From Tupaia tana (lineage: Eukaryota; Chordata; Mammalia; Scandentia; Tupaiidae), in the NCBI GenBank assembly GCA_026018925.1, contig JAKSZU010000016.1:81788059-81852058 (forward strand): 64,000 bases of DNA, read 5' to 3'. Of the stretch, positions 1-12,100 are shown one piece after another. The notes beneath the pieces were generated by a model that was not told where the DNA came from, searched no databases, and worked only from the letters and a program-made list of their open reading frames with translations. Position 1 is the stretch's first letter. Every line of letters begins with the position of its first letter. The position numbers and the translations under genes were made by a program.

Positions 1-406
1 TCCTGGTCACGAATCGCAGGCTCAGTGCCTGGGTGTAGTGAAGAGCTAGGAGCCACACAGACAGCTGGGTTAGGGGGACCCATTTATGACAAGCAGTTGT
101 GAAAAGGGCTGGCAGTTCAAAGTGCTTTGGCAGAAAACAGCACAAGAGTGGTCAGGAGGAAGAGCAGGGCAAAATCAGACAGGAAGACCCGGCCCTCACC
201 TCCCGCCCTGTGTGCTGGGCTCCCTGGGAAAGGGAGGTGCAGGGCGGTGACAGCGGCTGCCTGGACACCAGGGCTGGACCTGGGGACAGACCCAGGGTTT
301 AACCGTGTAGGCCACATTGCCGCTTAGAGTCTGCTGAGCAGTGGACACGTGTACAAACACACACACAAACACACGCACTCACCCTTCTGCCTGCAGGGTG
401 CCAGAC

Positions 407-1842
<1,436 letters not shown>

Positions 1843-3217
1843 CTGCAGAGCACGCAGGTGAGTTAGTGTCCAGGAAGCCCTGGGCCGGGAGATCGGAGGC
1901 TGCCTGGTCACAGCCCCTACTAGCCCAGGGAGATGAAAATGGACTCGCAGAACTCCACCTTCCACCTGTTTCCTTCTAGTTCATTCTGCAAGTTCTTGTT
2001 ACTGAGTGCCAGGCACTGTGAGTGTGCACCTATGGCACAGGATAGCACATGTACGTTGCTATGCGTGCGTGAATATACATGTATTGATAGTTACACACGT
2101 GCACAATATGTAGATATATATGACCCACGGATTATACATGTATATATATAATATATAGGCTATATAATGACCTGTGTAATACATACATACTATATATCTC
2201 CCATACAATTTGGATACTATCATCTCTATACCTAGACTCAGAGCCGTCAGTAAATGGCAAATACAGAGTTTGAAGCCAGGGATTTCAAGTCCTGCCGCTC
2301 ATTACAGCCCCTTACAAAGGAATAGACAAGAGATTCTGGAGTATTTTTTTTGGAGTTGCCATTCCAACTAGCCCCTTATATCAGACCCCAGACTAGACTC
2401 CTTTTCTCCCGACCCCTTTGGATCCTAGAGTTTAAAGGAAATGTCCCATTCCTCTGGAGCCAGGGGGCTGTAGGGACATGGGGCGATGGTACTTTAGAGT
2501 CGACGCCTGCAGAAAGGCCGCTGTGCCTGTAAGGGGCACAGCCCAGGGGCCGGGGCTCTGCAGCTGCGAAGACGTAAGCGGGCTTCCAGCTTCTGTTCTC
2601 TTGGGATGAGGAAAGGTGTTTGGTGCATCCGCAGCCCGACGGGACGGACCTGGGGCGTATGCGGGGGTGTACCGGGGCTGTGCTTGGCAATTCAGGGCAC
2701 AGTATTTCACAGGGTTAGGGTTAGGATTCCAACATAATCACCGAAGTGAAGGGGCCGCTAGGGACTCCGACGAGTTCTTCAGGGCACAAGGCAATGGAGG
2801 AGGCAAGGCGTTCTCGACAGAGGCACGAGCGTGTACAGCGGCGCACAGGAGTGAGAAGCGTCCCAGTGTGAGCAGGAAGGTGTCAGCGGCTGGCCCCTCG
2901 GTGAAAACGAGCCAGCCTGCGTAAGAGCTGGGTTCTCGCAGCAGGCCAGAGAGTCGCCGCAGGCCTCTGCTGAGTCCGGACCTCGGCCGCAAGTCGGTTT
3001 CGGGGCTTCAGCCGTTTAGCCCCGCCCCCGCCCCGCCTGCCGAGAGGTTGGTATGGCAACCAGACGCCAACGGCCTCCCCTGTAGTGTCTAAATATTCTA
3101 AAGCCGGGAAACTCCACCGCGGGTCTCCCTTCCTCCCACGCACCCCGACCCTGTTTTCCCCGCCCGACACCCCCTGACCTGGCGCTCTGCAGCAACGGCA
3201 GACTCGAGGCCACTCAC
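1843..3217 (-). other. DNAAF8: DNAAF8 intron 1
   Basis: Intron between non-coding exon 1 and exon 2. It contains an AT-rich simple stretch at about 2095-2200 (TATATA runs), and its promoter-proximal end (2600-3217) is CpG-rich and holds the X-box at 3047-3060. A short (GGGTTA)2-like motif lies at about 2713. Confidence 0.5.
3047..3060. promoter_or_regulatory. RFX X-box
   Basis: GTTGGTATGGCAAC matches the X-box consensus GTHNYYATRRNAAC at 13 of 14 positions on either strand. RFX2/RFX3 bind such inverted repeats in promoters of ciliary genes. Both flanking genes are cilia-related, and the site lies inside the shared CpG-rich promoter. The match is seen directly; binding is inferred. Confidence 0.6.
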
Positions 3218-3499
3218 CTCCGCCCGTCTGCCTCCCTCCCTGCGCGGTCCCGACAGGACTACGCAGCCGAGCCCGTCAGGTCTCGATCGCCCCTTGGGCT
3301 GCGGCGCCACTACCGAGGCCGGCAGCCCCTGCGCAGCCCTTCCCTGAATTCCCGGCCGCTCTCCCCCAGCTGCTCCGGCGGGACTTGGCGCGGCCTGCCT
3401 CTCTTGCAACAGGATTGGTTATGGTGGCCAGGGAGGGGCGGGGCAAGGAAAAGCCCTCCTGCTCATTGGCTGTCGCAGCCGTCACACAGCGAGCTGGGC

Positions 3500-3706
3500 G
3501 AGCTGACCGGAAGGACCGGGTGCTGGATGGGCGAATTCCACGGCTTCGGGGAGCTGCCCCGGCGTGGACCCACGAGCGTCCCGGCGTGCTCCGCGCCCTC
3601 CCGCAATTATTTCCGGGGCGAGAGCCGGGCGCTGTGGCGGCGGTGGCGGCGGTGGCCCGGCGAGGAGCTGGGCGGCCAGCGGCCCGAGGCCCGAGTCTCA
3701 GCGCAG
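3500..3706 (+). other. ANKS3: ANKS3 non-coding exon 1 (approximate)
   Basis: Inferred 5'UTR exon in the CpG island, ending at donor GCGCAG|GTAGGC at 3706/3707, about 2.3 kb before the coding exon. The 5' limit is only a guess from the positions of the CCAAT boxes. Confidence 0.4.
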
Positions 3707-4984
3707 GTAGGCTCCGAGAGACCCGGTCCCACCGGGAGCCGACACCTGCTGTCCGCCTGGGCCCGGCGCGCTCGCTGTGTGAGTTGGTGCCCTGAGCCTT
3801 CGCCTCTGGCGGCGGAGTGGGCACAGCGACGCCCGGGCGCAGCAGGGTCCCAGGGAGGGTGACGAACGGCGTGGCCCGAGCGAGCTCAGCGCTCCGCCGT
3901 CCGCGCTGCAGTTGGCCGGTGGCCCTGAGCCCGCCGGCGGCAGCGGGTGCCCTGGGGACTGACAGACGCCCTCCCAGTAGGCGTGGCAGTCGCGGCCAGC
4001 ACCAGGAGCTTGTTTAGTTCAATGTTCTATCTTGAAGGAACAGATTCTCAGCTTGGTACAGAATGGTCAGAACTAAAAGGCAGAGTGAGCATGAAAAGGG
4101 CCGGCCCCTGTGCGGTTCCTGACGCTCCCGTGCGGAGGCCAGCTGGGTAGAAACTTCCTTCGAGTTCGGGCATGTGCGTGGGCAGCGCGTCCATTCGTTC
4201 AGAACTAGTCCCCCTCGTTGGGACCGGCCGCCATGTGACAGGGTGGTACAGGACATCGCAATTGCCGGGTAGTCCCCTGGCATCCGAGTTCTTCCTCCAC
4301 GGGCTCCCTGAGGCCACCTGGTTCTGGTGGACCCTCAGCTTTGGGGTATCAGACCCGAGAGTGAACTTGTCTCTGACCTTGGAGGAACAGTGAGTAGAGG
4401 AGACACACCCAGAGCAGGCTTGACGGATGCCTTGGAAGAAGCTCTGTGCTGGCTCCAGGGCATCCGGATTGCCCCCCGCGGGGCTCAGAGGGTCAGCACA
4501 GTTCAGGGTGGGGGTGTCCCCTGCCAAGTGGCGGGCTGGACAGTCTCAGGCTCTGCCCGTAAAAAGAGGGCGTTGTGCTGAACTTGTTACTCACAGCCCC
4601 ATGGTCTTGTAACGTCTGTGTCCTTCAAATGGTGGCCTGCCTGTTTGGTCATCTCGGCTGTCACCTGGATCTCAGAAGCGTTCTCTGGCAGACACGGCAT
4701 AGCTGCATCTGTGCATAGCGTGTCTTTAAGCCTCCTTGTCACTCCTGCACCCAAGAATTCTCCTAGGAAGCTGATGGCTTTGATTTGGGTAGGGTTCCCC
4801 AAATAAAGGACTCTCATCACTCGGGTTGGTACGCCGTTACTGGTGCTGGACAGGCTCGGAGAAGGTGTCACCCCACCCATCGTATGCCCGCTCTCTTCCC
4901 CCCTTCATAGGCCGTTAGTGTTTGCAGAGCGCCACTGGTCATGTCCTACTTCTTAGTCTCCTACGGGCTTTCTTGCCATTTTTT

Positions 4985-5349
4985 TCCCCAAAAAGTTTAC
5001 ATTAAAAATAAACGTATAGTAAAATGCACACACTTTGGTGTCCAGGGCTCCAAGTCTGATAAACTCATGGGGTCATGTATCTGTCACCCCAGCCAAGAGA
5101 CAGGATGGGTCCATCACCCCAGATACCCTCTTGCTTTCCCTTTGGGGTCTTGCCTCGCCCTGGTACCCTGACCAGTCTTCCCACCTTCCGGCTTGTCTTC
5201 TCCAGAATGTCTTGTAAGTGGGGCCACACAGTGGGGAGCCTTGTAAGTCTGGCCTCGTCCACTTGCGTTTATCCGCTGTTGGCTTTTTGTGTGTTGCTGT
5301 GTAGCATTCTGCTGTGTGGAGGTGCCTATTCTTCATGTGTTTTAAAAGT
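4985..5349 (+). mobile_element. Old LINE-1 3'-end fragment
   Basis: Diverged sequence with the recognisable L1 3'UTR pattern: an ACATTAAAAATAAACGTA-like start, a CCATCACCCC stretch, and a 'GTAAGTGGGGCCACACAGT' counterpart of the familiar 'TAAATGGAATCATACAGT' motif. Recognised from memory of the consensus; family not assigned. Confidence 0.45.
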
Positions 5350-5357
5350 AGCCTTCT

Positions 5358-5454
5358 AGGGGACCGGCAGGTGGCATGGTGGTTAAGGGTGCTGGACTCC
5401 CATGTGGCTGACCGAGGTTTGAGTCCTGGACCTGGTGGCTTGCTTTCTCACTTT

Positions 5455-5490
<36 letters not shown>

Positions 5491-5543
5491 CTCTGCCCCC
5501 TTCTAGTCAAATTTAAATAAATAAAATAATTCTTTAAAAAAAC
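5358..5543 (+). mobile_element. tRNA-derived SINE, short form
   Basis: tRNA-like head (GGACCGGCAGGTGGCATGG, box B-like GGTTTGAGTCC), (CT)n middle, AAATTTAAATAAATAA tail. It is flanked by 8-bp target-site copies AGCCTTCT at 5350 and 5544. Confidence 0.8.
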
Positions 5544-5976
5544 AGCCTTCTGAAATGTCATGTCCCATGGATAATGTGGTTGGAGATGCTACAAAAGCAG
5601 CTAAATTTCGATCTATCTCTAGGTCCAGGGTTCTCTCTCATCACCCCCCAGGGGCTGGTCGGGCACAGGACCCAGTTAGCATTTTCCTGCTCACCCACAA
5701 GGCTCTCAGGCTCCTGGAGTCGCTGGATCCGGGCCTGTGGCTCAAAGAAGGAGTGTGTGTGTGTGTGTGTGTGTACGTTGCAGTCAGCACTCACAGTTCC
5801 TCTCTTCAGCGGTCCAGAAACCAGGGGAGTGTGGCCAAGCTGGCCCTGGGTTGGCTGTGTTGGGCAGAGCTGATAGGGTAGTGTCACATAGCATCCGCGG
5901 GCAGCAGCCTGACCAGTGCATTTCATTCCCCAGAACAACCGGGAAGGAACGCCTGTCCCCTAGCCTCCTGCCACAG

Positions 5977-6145
5977 CGATGTCCGAGCTCAGTGACGAAG
6001 CCAGTGAGCCGGAGCTCCTGAACTGCAGCCTGTCCATGTGGCACGGGCCGGGCACACAGCTCAGCCAGGACCTGGACGTGCCCCTGGACCTTCACACAGC
6101 TGCGTCCATCGGCCAGTACGAGGTGGTGAAGGAGTGCGTGCAGCG
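5977..6145 (+). CDS. ANKS3: ANKS3 exon 2 (start codon), aa 1-56
   Basis: Acceptor CCACAG|CG, ATG at 5979-5981, donor CAGCG|GTGAGC. Codes for MSELSDEASEPELLN through the first ankyrin helices (LHTAASIGQYEVVKECVQ). The last codon is split (phase 2). Confidence 0.93.
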
Positions 6146-9100
6146 GTGAGCGGGGTTGGGGAGCGGCCCTCCTTCTCAGAGCCCACAGGACAGGGCTGCC
6201 CGCCTTTACTACCTGTGGTTCGGTCAGCCCCCGCCCCAGGCAGCCGCTGATAATGGCGAATGCAGCACAGCAACAAAGAAGGCAGAAAAAGATGGCCTAG
6301 ATGCACACATAGTGACTCACAGCTCCTTAGCCAGAGGGGTTTCATGGTTTTCACTGATTGCAGAAGTGCCAAAACGAGCACATGGAAATAAAGCGAGAAG
6401 GTCATGCCTTCTCTGCCCGGAGGGTCCTTCTCATGTCTCCTGTGCTTCCCCCTCTGGCTTTAGCCTGCTCTGGGGCACAGCCTCCTGTCTCACTAACCCA
6501 TATATGGATGTCGAGTCCCAACACAAAAGCCTGGCCTGGCCAGTGTCTGTGTCTTGCTCGTGGTAGAGTGCACCTTTGTGCTGTTTCTGGACAAGTCCAA
6601 GTGCACTCAGTCAAGGGTGAGCTGTAGCGCCCCCTATCAGGTGGCCGGGAGGGGCAGCTGGGTGTGCAGTCAGCCCTTCTCCCTCACAGGGTCACCAGAA
6701 CCCTTGTTACCATTCTGCTCCTTGAGAATTCTCAGGCCCTGAGCCTTGAGTGTCCTGTTAAAGCCCAGATGGCTCCTGGAGCAGAGGAGGGGAAGGGACC
6801 TGACACCAGCTGGGCCGAGGCTTGCTCACAGCAAGTACTTGCTGGGGCCCAAGGGTGGTGGAGGCATCGAAGGGGGTGCTGGGGCACAGAGGGAGGTGGG
6901 GGAGCCTCTCTGAGGCAGGCCCTGGGGGGAGCAGAATGCTGCACAGGGGAGGCTGTGTGAGGACTGCAGCCATGCCAGCTGATCACAGCCCCAGGCAGCT
7001 CCTGCAGCCCACCAGCCCGGCTGCTGCTGCTGCTGCTGCTTTCGTGGGGTCAGAACCTTCCGGAGGCTGCCTGGGCATGCAGCCCAAGACAGTAGGCGAT
7101 GCCAGGGATGAGGACAGCTGCCTAGTGCAGTTTCACTTGTGTGTTCCACGAGAGGCGTGTGCCAGGTGGTTGTTTCTGTCACTGGAGGCGCAGACCTTGA
7201 AAGGGAAAAGGCCTATGGGACCCACATTTTTTCCCTGTGGGAAGATAAATTTCTAGAATTTTTTATTTATTTATTTTTTTGGAGAGGTTTTTTTTTGCTA
7301 TAGGGCCCGTGCGTCGCCAGACAGACAGAGAGAGACATAGAGACAGAAAGCAAGAAATAACCCCCCAGAGGGGATGGTCACACCGCAATCCCTTCTCCTC
7401 CATTCTCCTCTCGGGATCTTGGGCACGCACGCACACATGCGACCGGCGTGAGTTCTAAGCCATCGGGTCCGGGACTCGAACCGCGGTCGACTACGTGGGA
7501 GTCCAGCGACATAGCCATTATGCTAACTGCTGGGTTCCCAAATTTCTAGAATTTTACTGGAAATCAGTGATAAAGGCAGGATTCTTTGGTCATAGATTTC
7601 TCTCTCTCTTTTTTTTTTTTTTGGAGAGGTTTTTGCTATAGGGCGTGTGTGCTCACCAGAAAGACAGAGAGTGACAGAGAGACAGAAAGTGAGAGGTCAC
7701 CTCCCAGGACGGATGGCCATGCCGCAATCCCTTTTCCATTTTCCTCGTGGGATCTTGGGCACACATACACACGCGACCAGCGTGAGTTTAAGTCACCCAG
7801 TCCGGGACTCGAACCGTGGTCAACTACATGGGAGTCCAGCGACATAGCCATTATGCCAACTGCTGGTCCCAAGATTTTTCAAGAATATCTCTATAGAGTG
7901 TGGTGATGACAGAGAAATGACTCCAGCAGGACTTGCCCGCTGTCCAAGCCCCTGCCTCTTCCCCGTCACCCTTCTCCACCCAGCACTGGACTGGCCGGCT
8001 GGGTCGTTGGGTGCAGGTGGTCAGAATTCGGGGGGTACTTCTCAGCCTGGCTGCTGACATCTGGGCCAGGTGAACCTTGGCGGGAAGGCTGCCTGGACTG
8101 CGGGAAGTTGTGCAGCCTTCCTGGCCTGCCCCTGCTGAGTACCAGTAGCTCTTCCTGCCCGGCCCTGCCCAGGTTTCCGTCTGCTTGTACACCCGTGCAG
8201 GGCACTCGGCATGCCTGGTATGTCTCACGCTTGTTTAGGAGAGAGCTTGATTTGAATAAGAAGAATGGGGGTGGCTGGACCCCGCTGATGTACGCCTCCT
8301 ACATTGGACACGACACCATTGTGCACCTGCTGCTCGAGGCGGGGGTGAGTGTGAATGTGCCAACCCCAGAAGGCCAGACCCCCCTGATGCTGGCCTCCAG
8401 CTGCGGCAACGAGAGCATCGCCTACTTTCTCCTCCAGGTGAGCTATGCGGGGACTCAGGCCAGAGGCCTGGGGGTTTCCGCACTCTGTGCCCTGAGAGAG
8501 AAGAAGCACCATGGCTCGGCCTGTGCTCGAGCCACGCTAACTCACCCGTGAGCCTGACGCGTTCCGTGTTCTCTTGAAGCAAGGCGCCGAGCTGGAGATG
8601 CGGGACCTCCATGGCTGGACGGCCCTCTTCCACTGCACCAGTGCCGGCCACCAGCAGATGGTCAGGTTCCTCCTGGACAGCGGTGCTGACGCCAATGCCA
8701 GGTGATTACTGCACCCGAGTGGCCACAGGAGCCATGGGGCTCAGCTGACTCAGGGGCAGCCTGCCTGCGTTTGAGGGGAGAGTGCCGAGTGCACAGGCCT
8801 CGCCAGCATGCGTTTGGCTGCGTCTGTGGGTGACGCGGGGCTCTAAGTCTCGCTTTCCTTGTCTGAAAACGGGATGGTGGTCGCTGTGTCATAGAGTGGC
8901 TAGCAGAGCCACGTGTTTGACCAGGGCCAGGGGCTGGCACGGTGAATGGTGTGGGAATGGCAGCTAGGTGCCGATTCCGGTCTCTACCCTGCAGAGCCTG
9001 TAGGTCTGGTGAGGCGGTGCTCCGGCAGCAGCTGCACGCTGCAAGCTGGACGTGGGATTGCTGCCCAAGCACGTCTGGTGTCCACAGCCCCTGGCTGTGT

Positions 9101-12100
9101 GGGCCGTGAGGGGACAGAGCGCCGCTAACAGTGTAGCTGCCCGTGGTTAAGACCCGCTCCGACCTCAGAGGGGCTCAGGTGTGAGGCCCGGGCCGCAGAG
9201 TGGACGGCAGCCATGTCTAGCTGGTTCCACAGGACGAGGATTGGGGAGCACAAGGCAGTGCTGAACTGGCACTCTCCGCGCACCGGATACCAGCTCCAGG
9301 GGCTCAGTGTGGGAAGGACAGGTCAGGGAGGGGACTTGGAGGCTGTCCACTGGAAGGGCATGCCCTGGATCAGTGGAAAGCAGGTGAGGAATGAAGACAG
9401 TGGCTGCTTTGGTTTCTGTTATTAAGGTTTTTTCTCTCCTTCATGGGGGGGGGCACCCCCACCAAGGTCACACCCACCACACCCTGCCAGTCCCCCTGCC
9501 AGCCAGCGTCTCGCGCCCAGGCTAACCTGAGCTGCAGCTCTGCCCACGTGGCTCCAGCATCATGCGTGGTACCTCACTGCCTGCGCCTCTGCGGCTGGGT
9601 CAGTGTCTGCATTTTGAGCCTGGTCGAGTGGAGACTGAGGAGGTAGCTGGGGAGAACAGCCTAGAAAGAGGGAAGGCAGGGCAGATTTGTCACAAGGCCA
9701 AAACGTCAGTGCTGGGATAGACACCAGAAGAGCTGGAAAGCTGGTGTGTTAGAACCTCTCATCTCACCCTGTCCGTCCTTACGGAGGAGGGGCGGGAGAT
9801 GGCCATGTTCAGAGGCAGGTGACTCATGCTTGGGCCTGGCTGTGTCTTCCCCGGGGGAGTGTCTGCCTGCAGGCTTCTCCACTAATCCGTGGCCCTCCCG
9901 CAGGGAGCCGCTGTATGGATTTACACCTCTGATGGAAGCGGCTGTGGCCGGCCACGAGACCATCGTGCAGTGCTTCCTGAATCACGTGAGTGGCCCTGTC
10001 TGAGAGCTTACAGTCGTCCCAGGTGAGGGGTCTTGTCACTGAAGGAGGAACCGTAAGAGTTTTCTTTCACACAGAAGTAACAGCTGTTAGTTAACGTAGT
10101 CAGTCCGTTTTCATCCGGTACGTACCGATGCCCGGCTTTGGGTGTACTTGGACGTTGGGGCACCGTGGGGAATTTAGAGGGACCACTGCCCCTGTGATCA
10201 TGCTGAAAGTACCGTTTCCCGGGACGTATGAGAAAGATACTGGACAAGGAGGTGCACACGTTACCGCATCACTGGAAAATCAGACAGGACAGGCAGGCAG
10301 GGCTCGCCCCTTGTTTTTCAACCGCCTGCTCCTCGCCGAGACGCCCAGTTGGTTTGATAAAGAGCCACCTGGGGGAACCAGCAGTTAGCGTAATGGCTTT
10401 GTCGCTGGACTCCCACGTAGTCGACCGCGGTTCGCGTCCCGGACCCGGTGGCTTAAAACACGCTGGGCTCGTGTGCGTGCGTGCCCAAGATCCCGAGAGG
10501 AGAATGGAGGAGAAGGGATTGCGGTGTGACCATCCCCCCTGGGGGGTGATTTCTCGCTTTCTGTCTCTATGTCTCTCTCTGTCTGGCGAGCGCACGCGCC
10601 CTATAGCGAAAATCTCTCCAAAAAAAAAAAAAAAAAGCCGCCTGGGACCTGCCTTTGCTGTGTAAAGGTATGTCTATAGGTAACTGTGAGCACACTGCTT
10701 TTTGTTTTGAACAAAAATGGGATTCTAAATAAACTTGTTCTGTATCTTTAAAAAAAAATCACTTAATATACCATAGACATTTTTGCACAGTATTCTGTGT
10801 ATTATCTGTGCCGTAATGAATTTGGTCAGGGGGCCAGCAGGTGCCATGGTGGTTAAGGTGCTGGACACTCCCACATGGCCGACCAGAGTTCAAGTCTCGG
10901 ACCTGGTGGCTTGCCTTCTCATTTTCCCTCTCTCCCTGTGTGTGTCTCTCTCTTTGATCAAATTAAAATAAGTGAATGAATAAATAATTCTTTTTAAAAA
11001 ATTATTTCAGTCAGTTCCTTCTTGGTAGAAATTTAGGTTTCTGGGACCAGCAGATGGCATGATGGCTACATCACTGGACTCCCACATAGTCGACCGCGGT
11101 TCAAGTCCCAGACCTGGTTGCTTAAGAGTCACACGGGGCGCATGTGCATGCCTGCCCAAGATCCCGAGAGAAGAATGGAGGAGAAGGGATTGCGGCATGG
11201 CCATTCCCCCAGGGGGTGATTTCTCATTATCTGTCTGTCTCTACAATGAGCACACGCAACCTGTAACAAAAATCTCTCTAAAAAGAAAGAAAATAGAGAA
11301 GACTGGAAAGATGGGAAAAGTCCTCATCACATTATTGCTTAAAAATAATACTTCCAGGCATGTTCCTGCCAGCATCGTCTGCCATGGACTTTGCTTGCCT
11401 TGCCTCGTCTTGTTGCAGTGGTACTGAATATACAGTCATGTGTCACGTAGTGACAGTCCACGCACGGTGGGGCAGCGGTGGTCCCGTGAGGAGCACGTGG
11501 GCCATGCGGGTCTGTACCGTGCGCTGGATGTGGTCGGCATGGTGAAGTTGCCGATGGTGTGTTTCTCACAGCACCGCATCAGTAGCAGCGCGTGCTGTAG
11601 TTGGTCTGAGGACCCTTTTTAAACTTGATCACACCAACTACTAGTAAAGGTCAGCATTTAGGGCAGTAAGATCGGACCCTCGGGCCTGCCTCTGGGTTTT
11701 CATTACTGCACATTGTTGTGCCAAGCGTTTGCACACAAGAGCCTTCTCTGTATCTAGGGCTGTCTCCTCAGGGTGGTGTCACAGAAGTGGAACCATGCAG
11801 AGACTGCGAGTATGTTTGGAGCTTTGGATAAAAGTGACCCAATTCTGTTTCAGAGGCCTGGGCTCGCATTCTGGTTGTGGTTTAAGTAGTGAACCGTTGT
11901 CTGCAGTTTTCTCCATGAAGAGAAGCGAGTGGGCCACAGCCCAGGTGCAGAGGACGAAGCTGGTCTGGGCGCAGTGGCCACCAGCCCCCGGCCCCTGACA
12001 CTAAGCCCTTGTCCACTCCATGTCTGCAAGGGAGACCGTGGACCTGGTGGGCAGCACTTGGAAGGCCAAGTGTGGCTGCAGCTGCACGCAGCTCTTGGGA

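Larger units (their letters stand above)
2600..4010. promoter_or_regulatory. CpG-rich divergent promoter of DNAAF8 and ANKS3
   Basis: About 1.4 kb dense in CpG between the DNAAF8 (minus) and ANKS3 (plus) 5' ends. Visible elements: CCAAT boxes in reverse orientation (ATTGG) at 3414-3418 and 3465-3469, a GC box GGGGCGGGG at about 3434-3442, and clustered CCCCGCCC boxes near 3020-3035. There is no TATA box. The human genes are also head-to-head. Exact transcription starts cannot be read from sequence alone. Confidence 0.75.
3707..5976 (+). other. ANKS3: ANKS3 intron 1
   Basis: Begins in the CpG island and runs to the acceptor CTGCCACAG| at 5976. It contains an old LINE-1 3'-region fragment (about 4985-5349), a SINE (5358-5543) and a (GT)n tract at about 5753-5776. 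I see no coding exon. Confidence 0.5.

Noticed and set aside
196-300. Possible further DNAAF8 exon (CCCCAG|...GGGAG|GTGAGG on the minus strand)
   Set aside because: Plausible splice signals but the peptide cannot be matched to the human protein by eye; not called.
2700-2730. Telomere-like GGGTTAGGGTTAGG
   Set aside because: Only two repeats; too short to call an interstitial telomere or a promoter Telobox.
10380-10450. tRNA genes (many tRNA-like boxes A and B)
   Set aside because: Each lies at the head of a SINE with a tail and target-site duplications; the acceptor stems do not close and they are not functional tRNA genes.
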